A stretch of DNA of 63,392 nucleotides from NCBI RefSeq assembly GCF_021655075.1, contig NZ_PPXX01000061.1, forward strand, positions 1 to 63,392, in the 5' to 3' direction. The number at the start of each line of letters is the position of its first letter. Within the stretch, counting starts at the first letter, position 1. The notes below the pieces were generated by a model. The model had not been told where the DNA came from. It did no database searches and saw only the letters and a list, made by a program, of their open reading frames with translations. The stretch is from Clostridium sp. Cult2 (lineage in GTDB: Bacteria > Bacillota > Clostridia > Tissierellales > Tepidimicrobiaceae). Of the stretch, positions 15,659 to 24,586 are shown in pieces. Both the position numbers and the translations under genes were made by a program.

Positions 15659-17653
15659 CTAATACCTCCATTCATTAAGAACATATAGCATATAAACAGC
15701 TTCTGCTCTCGAGAGGTAATTATTCATACTATTATAAGATTTGCTTTTATAAAGCTTTTCATATAATATCTTAGATGAAAAATTATACCAATGGTAATTC
15801 TCCGAACCTGTAACTTTTCTCATAATAGCTTCTGCTTCCTTATACGTAATCCCTTCCTTAAATCTAAAAGGATTGTCCAAAGCATTATTTATATATCCTT
15901 TGTTAGCTGCATAATTAATAATTTTTTCATAATTTACATTCCCTTTATCATAAGATAATTCCCAATTATATACTTTACTTAATATAGATAAAAATTCACC
16001 CTTTAATATCTTATTATCAGGCATAAATTTATTATTAGAATAACCTGAAATTATTTCCCTTCGTTGATAAGCAGTTATTTCATCTCTTGCCCAATGATTT
16101 CTTATATCTAATAATACTTTTGTATTCTTATCTACTAACACACAATAGACATTATCTTGTTCTTTAAAAGAATTAGGTTTGATTAATGCTTTTATATATC
16201 CATCTTCTATATAAGAAGAAATATATAGCCATTTATCATTCACTAGTTTATAAATGCCACCATTGTCTTTTCCATAGTATTCAAACTTTAGTTCAATATC
16301 CTTTTTATTGTCGGTTTCATTGGATTTGTTTAATATATTGATGCTATAATTACCTGAAGCCTTGATAAATCCTTCATCAATAGAATAGTAATTATCTGGC
16401 AACATATCTATGGTAACAATAACAGGATTGTAATAGGTTCCTTTATCTATATTTAAAGTAGAAATATTATCCAAACTATTAACTTCTCCACCAGAAATAG
16501 GTACCTCTTTAACTATGGATTTTTTCACAATAATATCTTCACTTAATTGTTGAATTGTTAATCCATATCCTTGTGCAAATCCTTCTATATATCCACTAAA
16601 AAACCCATCTCTATACCTTTCAGATTCTGTAGTAAGACTATATTCTCTAATCAATCCACTTTGTGTTGGATAATATCTCTTCCAGTTATTATCTAGTTTT
16701 AAGTAGAAATCACCCTTAGCCTTTATTTCACCTTTAATTTTTCCTGCAACTTTTCCTTTTTCATATCCTTTTTCATAAGACCTTCTATGCTCGTCTACAT
16801 TCATTGTTCTAAAATTTTCATTATAACTTTCTTCATAAGCTCTCCTAAAACCTATTAAAAACCCTTCTCTATATTCGTCCCCATCTTTATTTAATGAATA
16901 TTCCCTTATAATATTAGTATTTGATGGTATATGTCTTTTATAATCCCTTGTCTTATTATCAAAATAATCCTTAGAACCACTTGTCCTTCCTAATATATTG
17001 CCAAAATACTCTCCATGGGTTATTCCTTCTTCATAGGAAATCTTCATTGGCTCAAAATTAGCTATTCCATAACCTTCCTGGTATCCCTCTTTAAATTTAC
17101 CTTTAAAAATATTTAAAAAAGAATATCTATCCTGATAGTTTAATCTATCTAAATTGAACATTTTAGTCAATACTTTGTCAGAAGGTAAAGCTTTGCTTAT
17201 ATTTGCATTTTTATTGGCATAAAAATCTCTATATCCATATATTTCCCCTGTTAATAACCCTAATATTATTGCATAGTCCGTATATTTAGTCCTTGCATCA
17301 GTTTTTACAATGAAACCATCACCAATAGATGTTTCATTATATCCTTTCTCAAATCCAGTATAATAACCAGATAAAAAATAGTTATCAAATATATTGTTTT
17401 GTTCTTTTAAATAATCCTTATATTTTATTGTAATTTCTTCTATTGATGGCTTAGCTTCATAATAAGTAATTTTTGAGGATTTAGAAGAATTTTCAAAACC
17501 TTTAATTAGTCCATCATAATATCCCAATTTTTCTCCTAATTCCTCTGCTTCCTTATATTCTTCTTCACCTATATAGGCAGAGACTTTAGAATTAATGTTA
17601 AATATAAGTATTAATACGATAACAAATGATAATAGCTTCCCTGTTTTATTCAT
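15659..17653 (-). CDS. S-layer homology protein with YxxG-type repeats, pilus-associated
   Basis: A 664-residue secreted protein. It has a signal peptide (LLSFVIVLILIFNINSKVSA), then residues 30-370 made of repeated Gly/Tyr-rich helices of the kind EGYQEGYGI, YEKGYEKGK and GYIEGFAQGY. At least three larger units share a REYSL or similar motif followed by Y-(R/Q)-(E/D)-x-F-x-x-x-F (e.g. IIREYSL, LIREYSL). A beta-rich middle follows, and the C-terminus has SLH-like segments (DIRNHWARDEITAYQRREII, SGYSNNKFMPDNKILKGEF). SLH domains bind cell-wall polymers. It lies inside the pilus operon between pilO and a minor pilin; it may link the pilus machine to the wall. No known name. Confidence 0.72.
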   Translation of the reverse strand: MNKTGKLLSFVIVLILIFNINSKVSAYIGEEEYKEAEELGEKLGYYDGLIKGFENSSKSSKITYYEAKPSIEEITIKYKDYLKEQNNIFDNYFLSGYYTGFEKGYNETSIGDGFIVKTDARTKYTDYAIILGLLTGEIYGYRDFYANKNANISKALPSDKVLTKMFNLDRLNYQDRYSFLNIFKGKFKEGYQEGYGIANFEPMKISYEEGITHGEYFGNILGRTSGSKDYFDNKTRDYKRHIPSNTNIIREYSLNKDGDEYREGFLIGFRRAYEESYNENFRTMNVDEHRRSYEKGYEKGKVAGKIKGEIKAKGDFYLKLDNNWKRYYPTQSGLIREYSLTTESERYRDGFFSGYIEGFAQGYGLTIQQLSEDIIVKKSIVKEVPISGGEVNSLDNISTLNIDKGTYYNPVIVTIDMLPDNYYSIDEGFIKASGNYSINILNKSNETDNKKDIELKFEYYGKDNGGIYKLVNDKWLYISSYIEDGYIKALIKPNSFKEQDNVYCVLVDKNTKVLLDIRNHWARDEITAYQRREIISGYSNNKFMPDNKILKGEFLSILSKVYNWELSYDKGNVNYEKIINYAANKGYINNALDNPFRFKEGITYKEAEAIMRKVTGSENYHWYNFSSKILYEKLYKSKSYNSMNNYLSRAEAVYMLYVLNEWRY

Positions 17654-17669
17654 ACTTAGCCACCTTTCT

Positions 17670-19028
17670 TTATCTAGGAATTACTAAAACTTTACCTTCT
17701 CTAATATCTTTATCGGAATTAATTTCGTTATACTTCAGAATAATATTTTTCTTTTTTATTGTTCCATAGAATTTCAAGCTTATTTCATCTAAAGTATCAC
17801 CTTTTTCAACCACATAGAAGGTGAAAGAATTATTTGTATTATTGCTCTCTTTAGGATAATTAGCTTCAATTTTATCAAATATTAGAACCCCATAATCATC
17901 CCTGTTATATGCTAAATCTATATATATTTTATCCAACTGTAAAGGGTATAAGGATAAATCTGACGGTAGAGAAACTTGAACATATTTCCATCCTATCCAT
18001 GATATACCCTTAGATAATTCAACCTCTACCTTTTCATCAGCTTGTCCTTTAAACCTTATACCTAAAGTAACTGGAGAATATCCGTAGGAATAAATCCATA
18101 ACCCTATAGAAGAAGGTGGATATTTAATAACAATATCTTTACTAAATAAATCCAAATAAGCTCTGTTTTCATCTCCAAAAGCAAAGATATTATACTCAAA
18201 CCTAATAGAATATTTATCAGAGATTGAATTAACTGATCTATATACATTACCCTTTACATACTGGTTAGAAGGTATAAAATTAAAGCTTCCACTTTCAAAA
18301 TCTTCTAATAGTTCCTTGTTATAATTTTCTTCAATATTAATATTCTCTTCCAAATTTATTAAATTGTTTTCATCTTCTAGAAGTAAACCTTCTTCTGTTG
18401 ATTTATCAAAATAATCAAAAGGAATAAAAGGATTATCTTTTTCACTATTTGATATAATAGTGATATATGCCATATTGTTATCCAATTCTTCTATTCCATC
18501 TAATCCATATATTTTAACAGATATATTACCTGCTAAAACCTCTCCTTCATCTTTATCCATAGTTAAATTGGTTATCAACATCTTTTTGGGACTAAAGGTT
18601 ATTCCTTTTATTGTTTCAAGTAACCCTTCATATTTAGCTTTATAAGGTATATATATATCCATAGTATTAACAGCCAAATCTCCAATATACTCTTCCTTTG
18701 GCCTACTAAAGTTAATATCTAATACATTCATATCTTCATTATTTAGAATTTCATTTAATAGATAAATTATCTGTGGTTGATCAATAATGGGAAAGTATTT
18801 ATTAGATAAGGCAATTTTTTCTGTATGTAAATCCTCCCATTGTTTTTGAATTTTGCCTTCCTTTTTTAATATCAGATTGACTCTAGAAATTTTTTCTTCA
18901 TATTCATTCTTTTCATCAGTCAAAGCCTGCAATTTCGTATGTTGAGGTAGGATTACAAACCTAAAAGTAGCCCACAAAACAATAACTATCCCTAAAAGGA
19001 TTAAAAGCTTTTTTTCATTATTAGTCAT
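17670..19028 (-). CDS. PilO-like protein fused to a jelly-roll domain and LysM
   Basis: About 452 residues. The N-terminus has one membrane helix (LLILLGIVIVLWATFRFVI), a coiled coil and a PilO-like ferredoxin fold (about residues 35-175). Residues 250-390 have a predicted carbohydrate-binding/jelly-roll type segment, with LLEDFESGSFNF, YSIRFEYNIF and LDKIYIDLAYN. The last 50 residues are a LysM (YVVEKGDTLDEISLKFYG, then REGKVLVIP). PilO normally has about 200 residues, so this is a fusion. The start is uncertain: I prefer the ATG at 19028, overlapping pilN by 8 bp, but its ribosome site is weak; longer starts lie up to 19073. Confidence 0.8.
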   Translation of the reverse strand: MTNNEKKLLILLGIVIVLWATFRFVILPQHTKLQALTDEKNEYEEKISRVNLILKKEGKIQKQWEDLHTEKIALSNKYFPIIDQPQIIYLLNEILNNEDMNVLDINFSRPKEEYIGDLAVNTMDIYIPYKAKYEGLLETIKGITFSPKKMLITNLTMDKDEGEVLAGNISVKIYGLDGIEELDNNMAYITIISNSEKDNPFIPFDYFDKSTEEGLLLEDENNLINLEENINIEENYNKELLEDFESGSFNFIPSNQYVKGNVYRSVNSISDKYSIRFEYNIFAFGDENRAYLDLFSKDIVIKYPPSSIGLWIYSYGYSPVTLGIRFKGQADEKVEVELSKGISWIGWKYVQVSLPSDLSLYPLQLDKIYIDLAYNRDDYGVLIFDKIEANYPKESNNTNNSFTFYVVEKGDTLDEISLKFYGTIKKKNIILKYNEINSDKDIREGKVLVIPR

Positions 19029-19623
19029 TGTTCTCTGGAGCTTCATCTTCTTCAATAGATTCATCTTCTCCATCTAAGTTCACATCCTTTAGGTTAATGT
19101 TTAAAATAAAATTATAATATTTATCTTCTTTAGAAATAGATGATATAAATATTTCTTTGAATTCTTCAACTGATTCTAAACTTTTCCCCAGATTTGCTAC
19201 AGACCATTTATCCCCTGATATTCCGACTAATTCCATATGGTCTGTATATATGCTAATGGATGTAAAAAATACATCCTCTGGCATTCTTGAAGTAATAGTA
19301 TCCAATAAATAATCATCTATTATACTATTATCTTCAACGCTTTCATCTACCAATTTTATTCTATCTAATGATTCTTTATATTGGTTTAATTCTTTTTCTT
19401 TCAATTCAATTTCTTCTACTCTTTTATTTATTCTACTATCTTCAAGAATGGATTTTAGTTTAGAAATATCTTTGGACATTTTTCTTATTTTTATCTGATT
19501 AAAAAGGGAGTAAAATATAATGAAAAAGATTAACAATATAGCAACAGAATAATAAATCCATTGTTTATCTATTCTAAATTCGCTTTTTTCTATGTAGGAT
19601 TCAAAAAAATTTAAGTCTTTCAT
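19021..19623 (-). CDS. pilN: PilN-like pilus inner-membrane protein
   Basis: A 200-residue protein with a cytoplasmic NFFESYIEKSE start (the PilN peptide that binds PilM has the form NLLP/NFF), a membrane helix at about 23-42 (YYSVAILLIFFIIFYSLF), a coiled coil (residues 48-85) and a PilN-type domain (TSRMPEDVFFTSISIYTDHM). Located between pilM and pilO as usual. Its C-terminus is acidic. Confidence 0.87.
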   Translation of the reverse strand: MKDLNFFESYIEKSEFRIDKQWIYYSVAILLIFFIIFYSLFNQIKIRKMSKDISKLKSILEDSRINKRVEEIELKEKELNQYKESLDRIKLVDESVEDNSIIDDYLLDTITSRMPEDVFFTSISIYTDHMELVGISGDKWSVANLGKSLESVEEFKEIFISSISKEDKYYNFILNINLKDVNLDGEDESIEEDEAPENND

Positions 19624-19626
19624 AAT

Positions 19627-20697
19627 CTATACTCCCACCCTTCTTATTAGTGCTCCAATAGAATTCATGTACTCACAAACTTTTCCATCGAAAACAAGAT
19701 TATTAATAGCTCTGAGCGTAATAGAAGGGATGTTAAAATAATTGGAATAATAATTATCTAATCCATTAAAATTTCCATTTCCTCCAAGCAAAAGTATCAT
19801 ATTTATTTGGTTACCCGATTCTCTGGTTAAGTAGTATCTAAATACAATTTCAATCCTCTCATTTAGTGTATTTAGGACGTTTTTTATAATATTAATAATA
19901 GAATTACTATCTAGATTCCCTTCATCAACTTCATTTATATCATTAATTTTTTCTTTTATTTCTTTCAAATCATTTTCACTATATTCATAAAAGTTTAAAA
20001 TACTTTGATCTATGTACTTACCACCTATTTCAATTACTCTGCTAACATGAATTGTACCATTTTTTATAATAGAAACCTCAGTATTATCATATCCAATATC
20101 GATAGTAGCAAAAGTTACATTCTCAGTTGGATAATCATCATTAATTAATTCGGCATATTGGATTAATTTTCCTATAGAATTAGGCTGATAATCTAAAACC
20201 AAAGGGTTTAAATCTAAATCCTTTATCAATTGAAAATGGTTTTCTACTATTTCCTTAGGAATTCCAATTAATAATATTCTAAATTTCTCTATTTCATCTT
20301 CATAAACAGAACCTATAAGCTTAAACTGAACAATATAATTCTCTGAATTCATAGGAATGTAATCTGTTATCTGGAATCTTAATATGTTTTCGATTTCTTG
20401 TAGTTCTACTTTTGGGATTATTACCTCTCTAGTTATTATAGTTGAACTATTAATAGTTAAATAAACATCCTTGGTTTTGATTTTTTGTTTCTTTAATGCT
20501 TCATCTACTACATAATTTATTAAATCCTTGTCCACTATTTGCCCATCATGATAAGCACCATTAGGTGTTGGAATGGAAAAATAATTTTCAATAATTATTC
20601 CTTTTTTGGTTTCTTTGCCTATAACTCCTTTTATTTCATAGGAGCCTATATCTAAAGATAAGACCTTTTTTCGAGGGAGAAATTCTTTTAAATTCAA
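19627..20697 (-). CDS. pilM: Type IV pilus assembly protein PilM
   Basis: A 356-residue actin-like cytoplasmic ATPase. LSLDIGSYEIKGVIG is the phosphate 1 loop, VTFATIDIGYDNTEVSII the phosphate 2 loop, and LLLGGNGNFNGLDNYYS the adenosine motif. The family binds the N-terminal peptide of PilN. It overlaps the minor pilin gene before it by 4 bp. Confidence 0.93.
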   Translation of the reverse strand: MNLKEFLPRKKVLSLDIGSYEIKGVIGKETKKGIIIENYFSIPTPNGAYHDGQIVDKDLINYVVDEALKKQKIKTKDVYLTINSSTIITREVIIPKVELQEIENILRFQITDYIPMNSENYIVQFKLIGSVYEDEIEKFRILLIGIPKEIVENHFQLIKDLDLNPLVLDYQPNSIGKLIQYAELINDDYPTENVTFATIDIGYDNTEVSIIKNGTIHVSRVIEIGGKYIDQSILNFYEYSENDLKEIKEKINDINEVDEGNLDSNSIINIIKNVLNTLNERIEIVFRYYLTRESGNQINMILLLGGNGNFNGLDNYYSNYFNIPSITLRAINNLVFDGKVCEYMNSIGALIRRVGV

Positions 20698-21218
20698 TAA
20701 GTATCATCTCCTTTTATTTCACTATATTCGATTATAGAACCTTGTAAATCATTATCACTATTAAAATTTAATAATTCCATTGTATATTTAATCCTAAATT
20801 CTTCGTCATGGGATTTGTATTCTACTTTAATATCCATGGTAATTAGATTTTTATTTAATTTAAAACATGATTCTTCAACGTTGATTACTATATCATCTAT
20901 ATTTAAATTTATCCTTTCATTATTTGCTTTTTTTATCTTTATTCCACTATCCTTAATATAAATATAATTTTTATTATTCTCAAACTCTTTTTCGTCGTAT
21001 ATGGAAATTCTATCTGCAAACCTTAATTCTTCTTCAACTATTCTTATAGCTTCATTTAAATTAGTTTGTGTAGTATATTTAGTAGCACTTCTAAAAAAAG
21101 TATCATAGTTAAAATGAAAAAAGGTAAACATAAAGGAAATCATGATTCCTAAAATAGCCACTGTTATTAATAATTCTACTAAAGTCAATCCTCTATTTTC
21201 AAGTAGTTTATTTTTCAT
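20694..21218 (-). CDS. Type IV prepilin, PilW-like minor pilin
   Basis: About 174 residues. Leader MKNKLLENRG, then LTLVELLITVAILGIMISF with Glu at +5. LNEAIRIVEEELRFADRISIYD fits the PilW/ComGF-like set. I placed the start at the ATG at 21218 because GAGGAAG lies six bases upstream; this start overlaps the preceding pilin's stop by 11 bp. The longer ORF to 21278 reads the upstream pilin's sequence out of frame. Confidence 0.82.
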   Translation of the reverse strand: MKNKLLENRGLTLVELLITVAILGIMISFMFTFFHFNYDTFFRSATKYTTQTNLNEAIRIVEEELRFADRISIYDEKEFENNKNYIYIKDSGIKIKKANNERINLNIDDIVINVEESCFKLNKNLITMDIKVEYKSHDEEFRIKYTMELLNFNSDNDLQGSIIEYSEIKGDDTY

Positions 21219-21698
21219 TTTCATCTTCCTCAATAGGTGTATAGGTTGAAAGTTCAACCTTTCCCTTTCCATTATCATAGAAAAGAATAACTTTTATTTT
21301 TTGCATTTTTAAATCTGTATTATTAGAATTTTCAGTTGGCTTTATATCAATATCTTGTTCTTCAATAAGACAATGGATTATTTTGTTGTTATATTTGTGG
21401 AAATTATTATCATTGGTAAATATTTCATAATTATCTTTGTAATCTTTGCTATTTAAAACCTGCTGAACAATAGTATCATAATCTTGATCATTTTCCTTTT
21501 GAGTATTTACAACTTCTGAGTGTATTTCATCTAAAATACTTTTTGCTTCTATTACAGCTTTTATCTTTTTCCAGAATAATTGATATTTAAATTAGTCCGT
21601 GTAAAAAGAGAAAAAAAAGAAACTACTATAATCCCCAATATTGCTAAGGTTATTAATACTTCTAATAAAGTTAATCCTTTACTATTAATAGTGACCAC
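21208..21698 (-). pseudogene. Frameshifted type IV prepilin
   Basis: The minus strand encodes a prepilin split over three frames. Frame 1 (about 21698-21600) gives INSKGLTLLEVLITLAILGI, a class III pilin start. A shift in a run of seven T gives SLFTRTNLNINYSGK, and a second shift in an A run (about 21570) gives KAVIEAKSILDEIHSEVV and an intact C-terminus to the stop at 21208. Each lesion looks like one base missing from a homopolymer. The start is also odd: the ribosome site AAGGTGG is best spaced for an ATT at 21689; the GTG at 21698 overlaps it. Either a decayed minor pilin or two sequencing errors. Confidence 0.75.
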
Positions 21699-21706
21699 CT
21701 TCTTGA

Positions 21707-23128
21707 TTATTTTGACCAATGGATGATAGGATTACTGAAATCAGGTTTATTATTGTTTTTATTTATTACTATGATATCTCTTAGTTCAGGAAAGTTATCA
21801 TTAACTTCCTTTGGAATCCAACTACTTCCACCATCTTTTGAAAATAATACTCCTTCATCACTATAAGCAATAATATAGTTTTTATAAGAGGAGACCATGT
21901 TGAAGCTATTACCCTCTATATTATAATTAATTTTATTCCACTTAATGCCATTATCTGCATCGTCTTCTGAAACATATATTATATTCTCTCCAACAGCAAC
22001 AAACTTGTCTCCTGTCCATATTATATCCTTTAATTTTCCATTGATAGACTCGTCAATAAAGATTTTCCAATTTATGCTGTCCTTTGAAGATAATATTAAT
22101 GGATTGTTTCTATTTTCTCCTACAATAATGAAGTGTCCTTTATCTTGTTTGTTTTTTCTACCAAAAATTATTCCATTAAATTCATAGTTTTCATCTATTG
22201 TTTTCTCTTCCCAATGATTATTATTGTGTTCAGCATCTTTTATAAAATATGTTATTTGTCCTTGCTTTTTATTGGATATGCCAACTAAGATACTATTGCC
22301 TTGAGCTAATTTTGCTATATCGAAGGAATTATTTGATGGTTCAAAATCATTCCAATTATTATCCCACTCATAACCATTTTTACTTAAATAAAATAAATGA
22401 CCACTTCCGCTGCCATTTCCTTCTTTTATGTTAGTTGCATAAAACCTATTTTCTTCTTCAGACCAAACAACATAACTTAATCCCTTCCCTTTAGTATCAG
22501 AAATACCACTAAGGATTTCCCAATTTATGCCATCGCTGGATATTAAAGATTGAACATGTTCATTCTTATCTATAGATCCTACCAATAATAACTTATCTGT
22601 ACCGTTCCAAGCAAATGCATTAGGTATAGGGATTTTTTCTTCATTATTTCTATCCCCATAAATAGGATTAAAATTTTCAAAATTTTTATCAATATTATAA
22701 ATAACTCCGCCATTATCAACTCCTAGTATCACTGTACCTACAGAACTAAAGTCAAAATTTAACCTTGCTTGAATACTACTCCTACTTTCAAAACCTTTGC
22801 CTTCATTAACCACTCCCGTGGAGTTTATTATAATCATCCTATTATTATTCTCCCATTCTAAGGTTATTACCGCTTTTCCCTCATTTGGAAACTCTATTTC
22901 AAAATTCTTATCACTGTTATCTTCCATATCCTTTATTATCTGTTCAATATTACTTATAGTTAAATCAGCTCCTGCTTTAGCTAAATAATAGGCTTGGCTA
23001 TTATCTCTTAAAAATCGGGCTTGTCTGCCAGCAGAATAGCTTAATCTATAAATGCCAACAGATAGTATGGATAGTACAACAATAAAAAGCAATAAGGATA
23101 TTAATATACTCCCCTTTTGATTATTCAT
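21707..23128 (-). CDS. PilX-like minor pilin with Asp-box (BNR-type) repeats
   Basis: A 473-residue protein. It starts MNNQKGSILISLLLFIVVLS (pilin-type helix without Glu5), then QAYYLAKAGADLTI, the PilX-type segment. From about residue 130 it is beta-rich with repeated Asp-box-like elements: SSDGINWEIL, SKNGYEWD, SSKDSINWKIF, GIKWNKI and SKDGGSSWIPKE. This pattern suggests a beta-propeller. A propeller on a minor pilin recalls the tip protein PilY1 of Gram-negative T4P; an adhesive tip role is inference. Confidence 0.72.
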   Translation of the reverse strand: MNNQKGSILISLLLFIVVLSILSVGIYRLSYSAGRQARFLRDNSQAYYLAKAGADLTISNIEQIIKDMEDNSDKNFEIEFPNEGKAVITLEWENNNRMIIINSTGVVNEGKGFESRSSIQARLNFDFSSVGTVILGVDNGGVIYNIDKNFENFNPIYGDRNNEEKIPIPNAFAWNGTDKLLLVGSIDKNEHVQSLISSDGINWEILSGISDTKGKGLSYVVWSEEENRFYATNIKEGNGSGSGHLFYLSKNGYEWDNNWNDFEPSNNSFDIAKLAQGNSILVGISNKKQGQITYFIKDAEHNNNHWEEKTIDENYEFNGIIFGRKNKQDKGHFIIVGENRNNPLILSSKDSINWKIFIDESINGKLKDIIWTGDKFVAVGENIIYVSEDDADNGIKWNKINYNIEGNSFNMVSSYKNYIIAYSDEGVLFSKDGGSSWIPKEVNDNFPELRDIIVINKNNNKPDFSNPIIHWSK

Positions 23129-23132
23129 AAAC

Positions 23133-23897
23133 TCACCTCAGTAAGAAACTAGCTATATACCAATCTATAATTCTATTTCCCCAAAACAAAGTAATTGTAA
23201 AGGCTAATGTAATAAAGGGTCCAAAGGGAATAGGGTCCTTTCTTCCCTTAATTTTAAATCCCAATAAAAATATGGATATTATTCCTCCAATTAAAAAAGA
23301 TAAAAAGATATTTAGAAAAATTTTAGGAACTCCTAATATAAAACCTAAAACCCCTATAAGTTTAACATCTCCTCCACCCATACCACCTTTGGATACAATA
23401 AGTATAATTAAAAATATTAGTCCACTTATAGTTAAACCCATTAGGCCATTGAAAAGGTTAAGAGGAATACCATAAAGTAAAAGATTTAATAATTTATAAA
23501 TAATACTACCTAACAAAATTAATATAACTAATATATTGGGTATTATTTGATAGTCTAAATCAATAAAGGTAATTATTATTAATAGGCTAAATAAAAAAGC
23601 ATAGAATATGAAATCTAAATTAAATCCAAGTATAAAATAAAGTGTAATAAAAATAATTCCATCTAGTAATTCAACAATAGGATACCTAGGGGAGATATTC
23701 TCCCCACAGTATCTGCATTTTCCACCTTGGAATAAAAAACTAAGTACTGGTACTAAATCATACCATTTTAATGGAGTGCTACAACCTGGACAATGGGAAC
23801 TAGGAAAAACTATGCTTTCTCCCTTTGGTATTCTATATATGCATACGTTTAGAAAAGAACCTATGATTATGCCTAGTAAGAATATTAGTATTACCAT
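23133..23897 (-). CDS. pilD: Prepilin peptidase
   Basis: A 254-residue polytopic membrane aspartic protease that cleaves the leader from prepilins and may methylate the new N-terminus. Zinc-binding Cys pairs CPGC and CRYC flank the KWYDLVPVLSFLFQGG cytoplasmic loop. Catalytic aspartates are in FIDLDYQIIPN and GGMGGGDVKL. Normal length. It lies between pilA and minor pilins. Confidence 0.95.
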   Translation of the reverse strand: MVILIFLLGIIIGSFLNVCIYRIPKGESIVFPSSHCPGCSTPLKWYDLVPVLSFLFQGGKCRYCGENISPRYPIVELLDGIIFITLYFILGFNLDFIFYAFLFSLLIIITFIDLDYQIIPNILVILILLGSIIYKLLNLLLYGIPLNLFNGLMGLTISGLIFLIILIVSKGGMGGGDVKLIGVLGFILGVPKIFLNIFLSFLIGGIISIFLLGFKIKGRKDPIPFGPFITLAFTITLFWGNRIIDWYIASFLLR

Positions 23898-23935
23898 TGG
23901 TAGCCTCCTTTAGTTGCTAGTATTGGTTTAATGTT

Positions 23936-23981
23936 TTGGGACAGTGAGAACCGTCCCTGGTGTCCCATCCCTGGTGTCCCA
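23936..23981. repeat. GGGACA/TGTCCC-type clostridial intergenic repeat
   Basis: The gap between pilA and pilD holds GGGACAGTGAGAACCGTCCC followed by two copies of the 12-mer CTGGTGTCCCAT/CTGGTGTCCCAG. Similar GGGACA...TGTCCC elements are scattered in many clostridial genomes. The halves can fold back on themselves. It follows the pilA stop codon and may affect the relative level of pilA and pilD mRNA. Confidence 0.6.
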
Positions 23982-23982
23982 G

Positions 23983-24420
23983 TTAGCTTGGGTCTTGTTC
24001 TGAATTATCGCTTGTTGGTATCGTAACAGGTTCTACCGTAATATCACCATTTGTATAAATAGTTACTTGATATGGTCCTGTTATGGCTGTTCCATCGTTG
24101 TCTTCTAATCCTTTTGGTACCTCAGGCCAGTCTTGAAGATAACCTTTCCAAGTTTCATCTTTTCCTTCACCTTCTTCTCCAGTCCATACTACATTATTAT
24201 CACTAGGCACATCGTTATCAGCTATGTACATATTTGCTGCACTTATTAAAGTTCTCACATTAGCATTATGGGCTGTTATTGCTGCTCTTTTTCTGGAAGC
24301 TCCTAGTCTTGGCACGGCTATTCCAGCTAGTATTCCTAGTATAGCTATTACTACTACTAACTCTACCAGTGTAAATCCTTTGTTGTTCTTTTTAATCCTT
24401 TTTAAAATCCATTGAAACAT
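23983..24420 (-). CDS. pilA: Major type IV pilin
   Basis: A 145-residue prepilin with a 15-residue basic leader ending NNKG and mature helix FTLVELVVVIAILGILAGIA, with Glu at +5. The mature part follows the short pseudopilin pattern (ANVRTLISAANMYIADNDVP). No cysteine pair is seen. GGGGGAG sits five bases before the ATG. Expression is under a c-di-GMP-I riboswitch and a terminator just upstream, and the gene has its own promoter, all consistent with it being the major subunit. Confidence 0.92.
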   Translation of the reverse strand: MFQWILKRIKKNNKGFTLVELVVVIAILGILAGIAVPRLGASRKRAAITAHNANVRTLISAANMYIADNDVPSDNNVVWTGEEGEGKDETWKGYLQDWPEVPKGLEDNDGTAITGPYQVTIYTNGDITVEPVTIPTSDNSEQDPS

Positions 24421-24452
24421 CTTATCTCCCCCTTATATAAAAGTTAAATATT

Positions 24453-24495
24453 AAAAAAGGCTGCATAAAGGTAAAGTTGAAATAATTTATGCAGC
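24453..24495 (-). terminator. Riboswitch-controlled terminator before pilA
   Basis: Minus strand: GCTGCATAAA (24495-24486), a 16-nt loop, TTTATGCAGC (24469-24460) and a run of six T. The 5' arm overlaps the last bases of the c-di-GMP aptamer, so aptamer folding and terminator folding would compete. Binding of ligand would then allow transcription into pilA; the on-switch sign is inference. Confidence 0.75.
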
Positions 24496-24572
24496 TGAAC
24501 TGTCATGATTACTAAATAGTGATTTTAGACTCTGGCTTTGCGTCGCCATCTTTCGATGGGTTTGCTTTGGAT
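24491..24572 (-). promoter_or_regulatory. Cyclic di-GMP-I (GEMM-I) riboswitch of pilA
   Basis: The minus strand reads AAAGCAAACCCATCGAAAGA, then TGGCGACGCAAAGCCAGAGT, then ATGACAGTTCAGCTGC. These are the GEMM-I hallmarks: GCAAACC, a GAAA tetraloop, GACGCAAAGCC and the second stem whose 3' side contains AUGACAG. The class binds c-di-GMP. It lies 70 bp upstream of the pilA ATG, reads toward pilA and ends in the terminator at 24453-24495. Confidence 0.92.
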
Positions 24573-24586
24573 ATTTTATTGTATAT

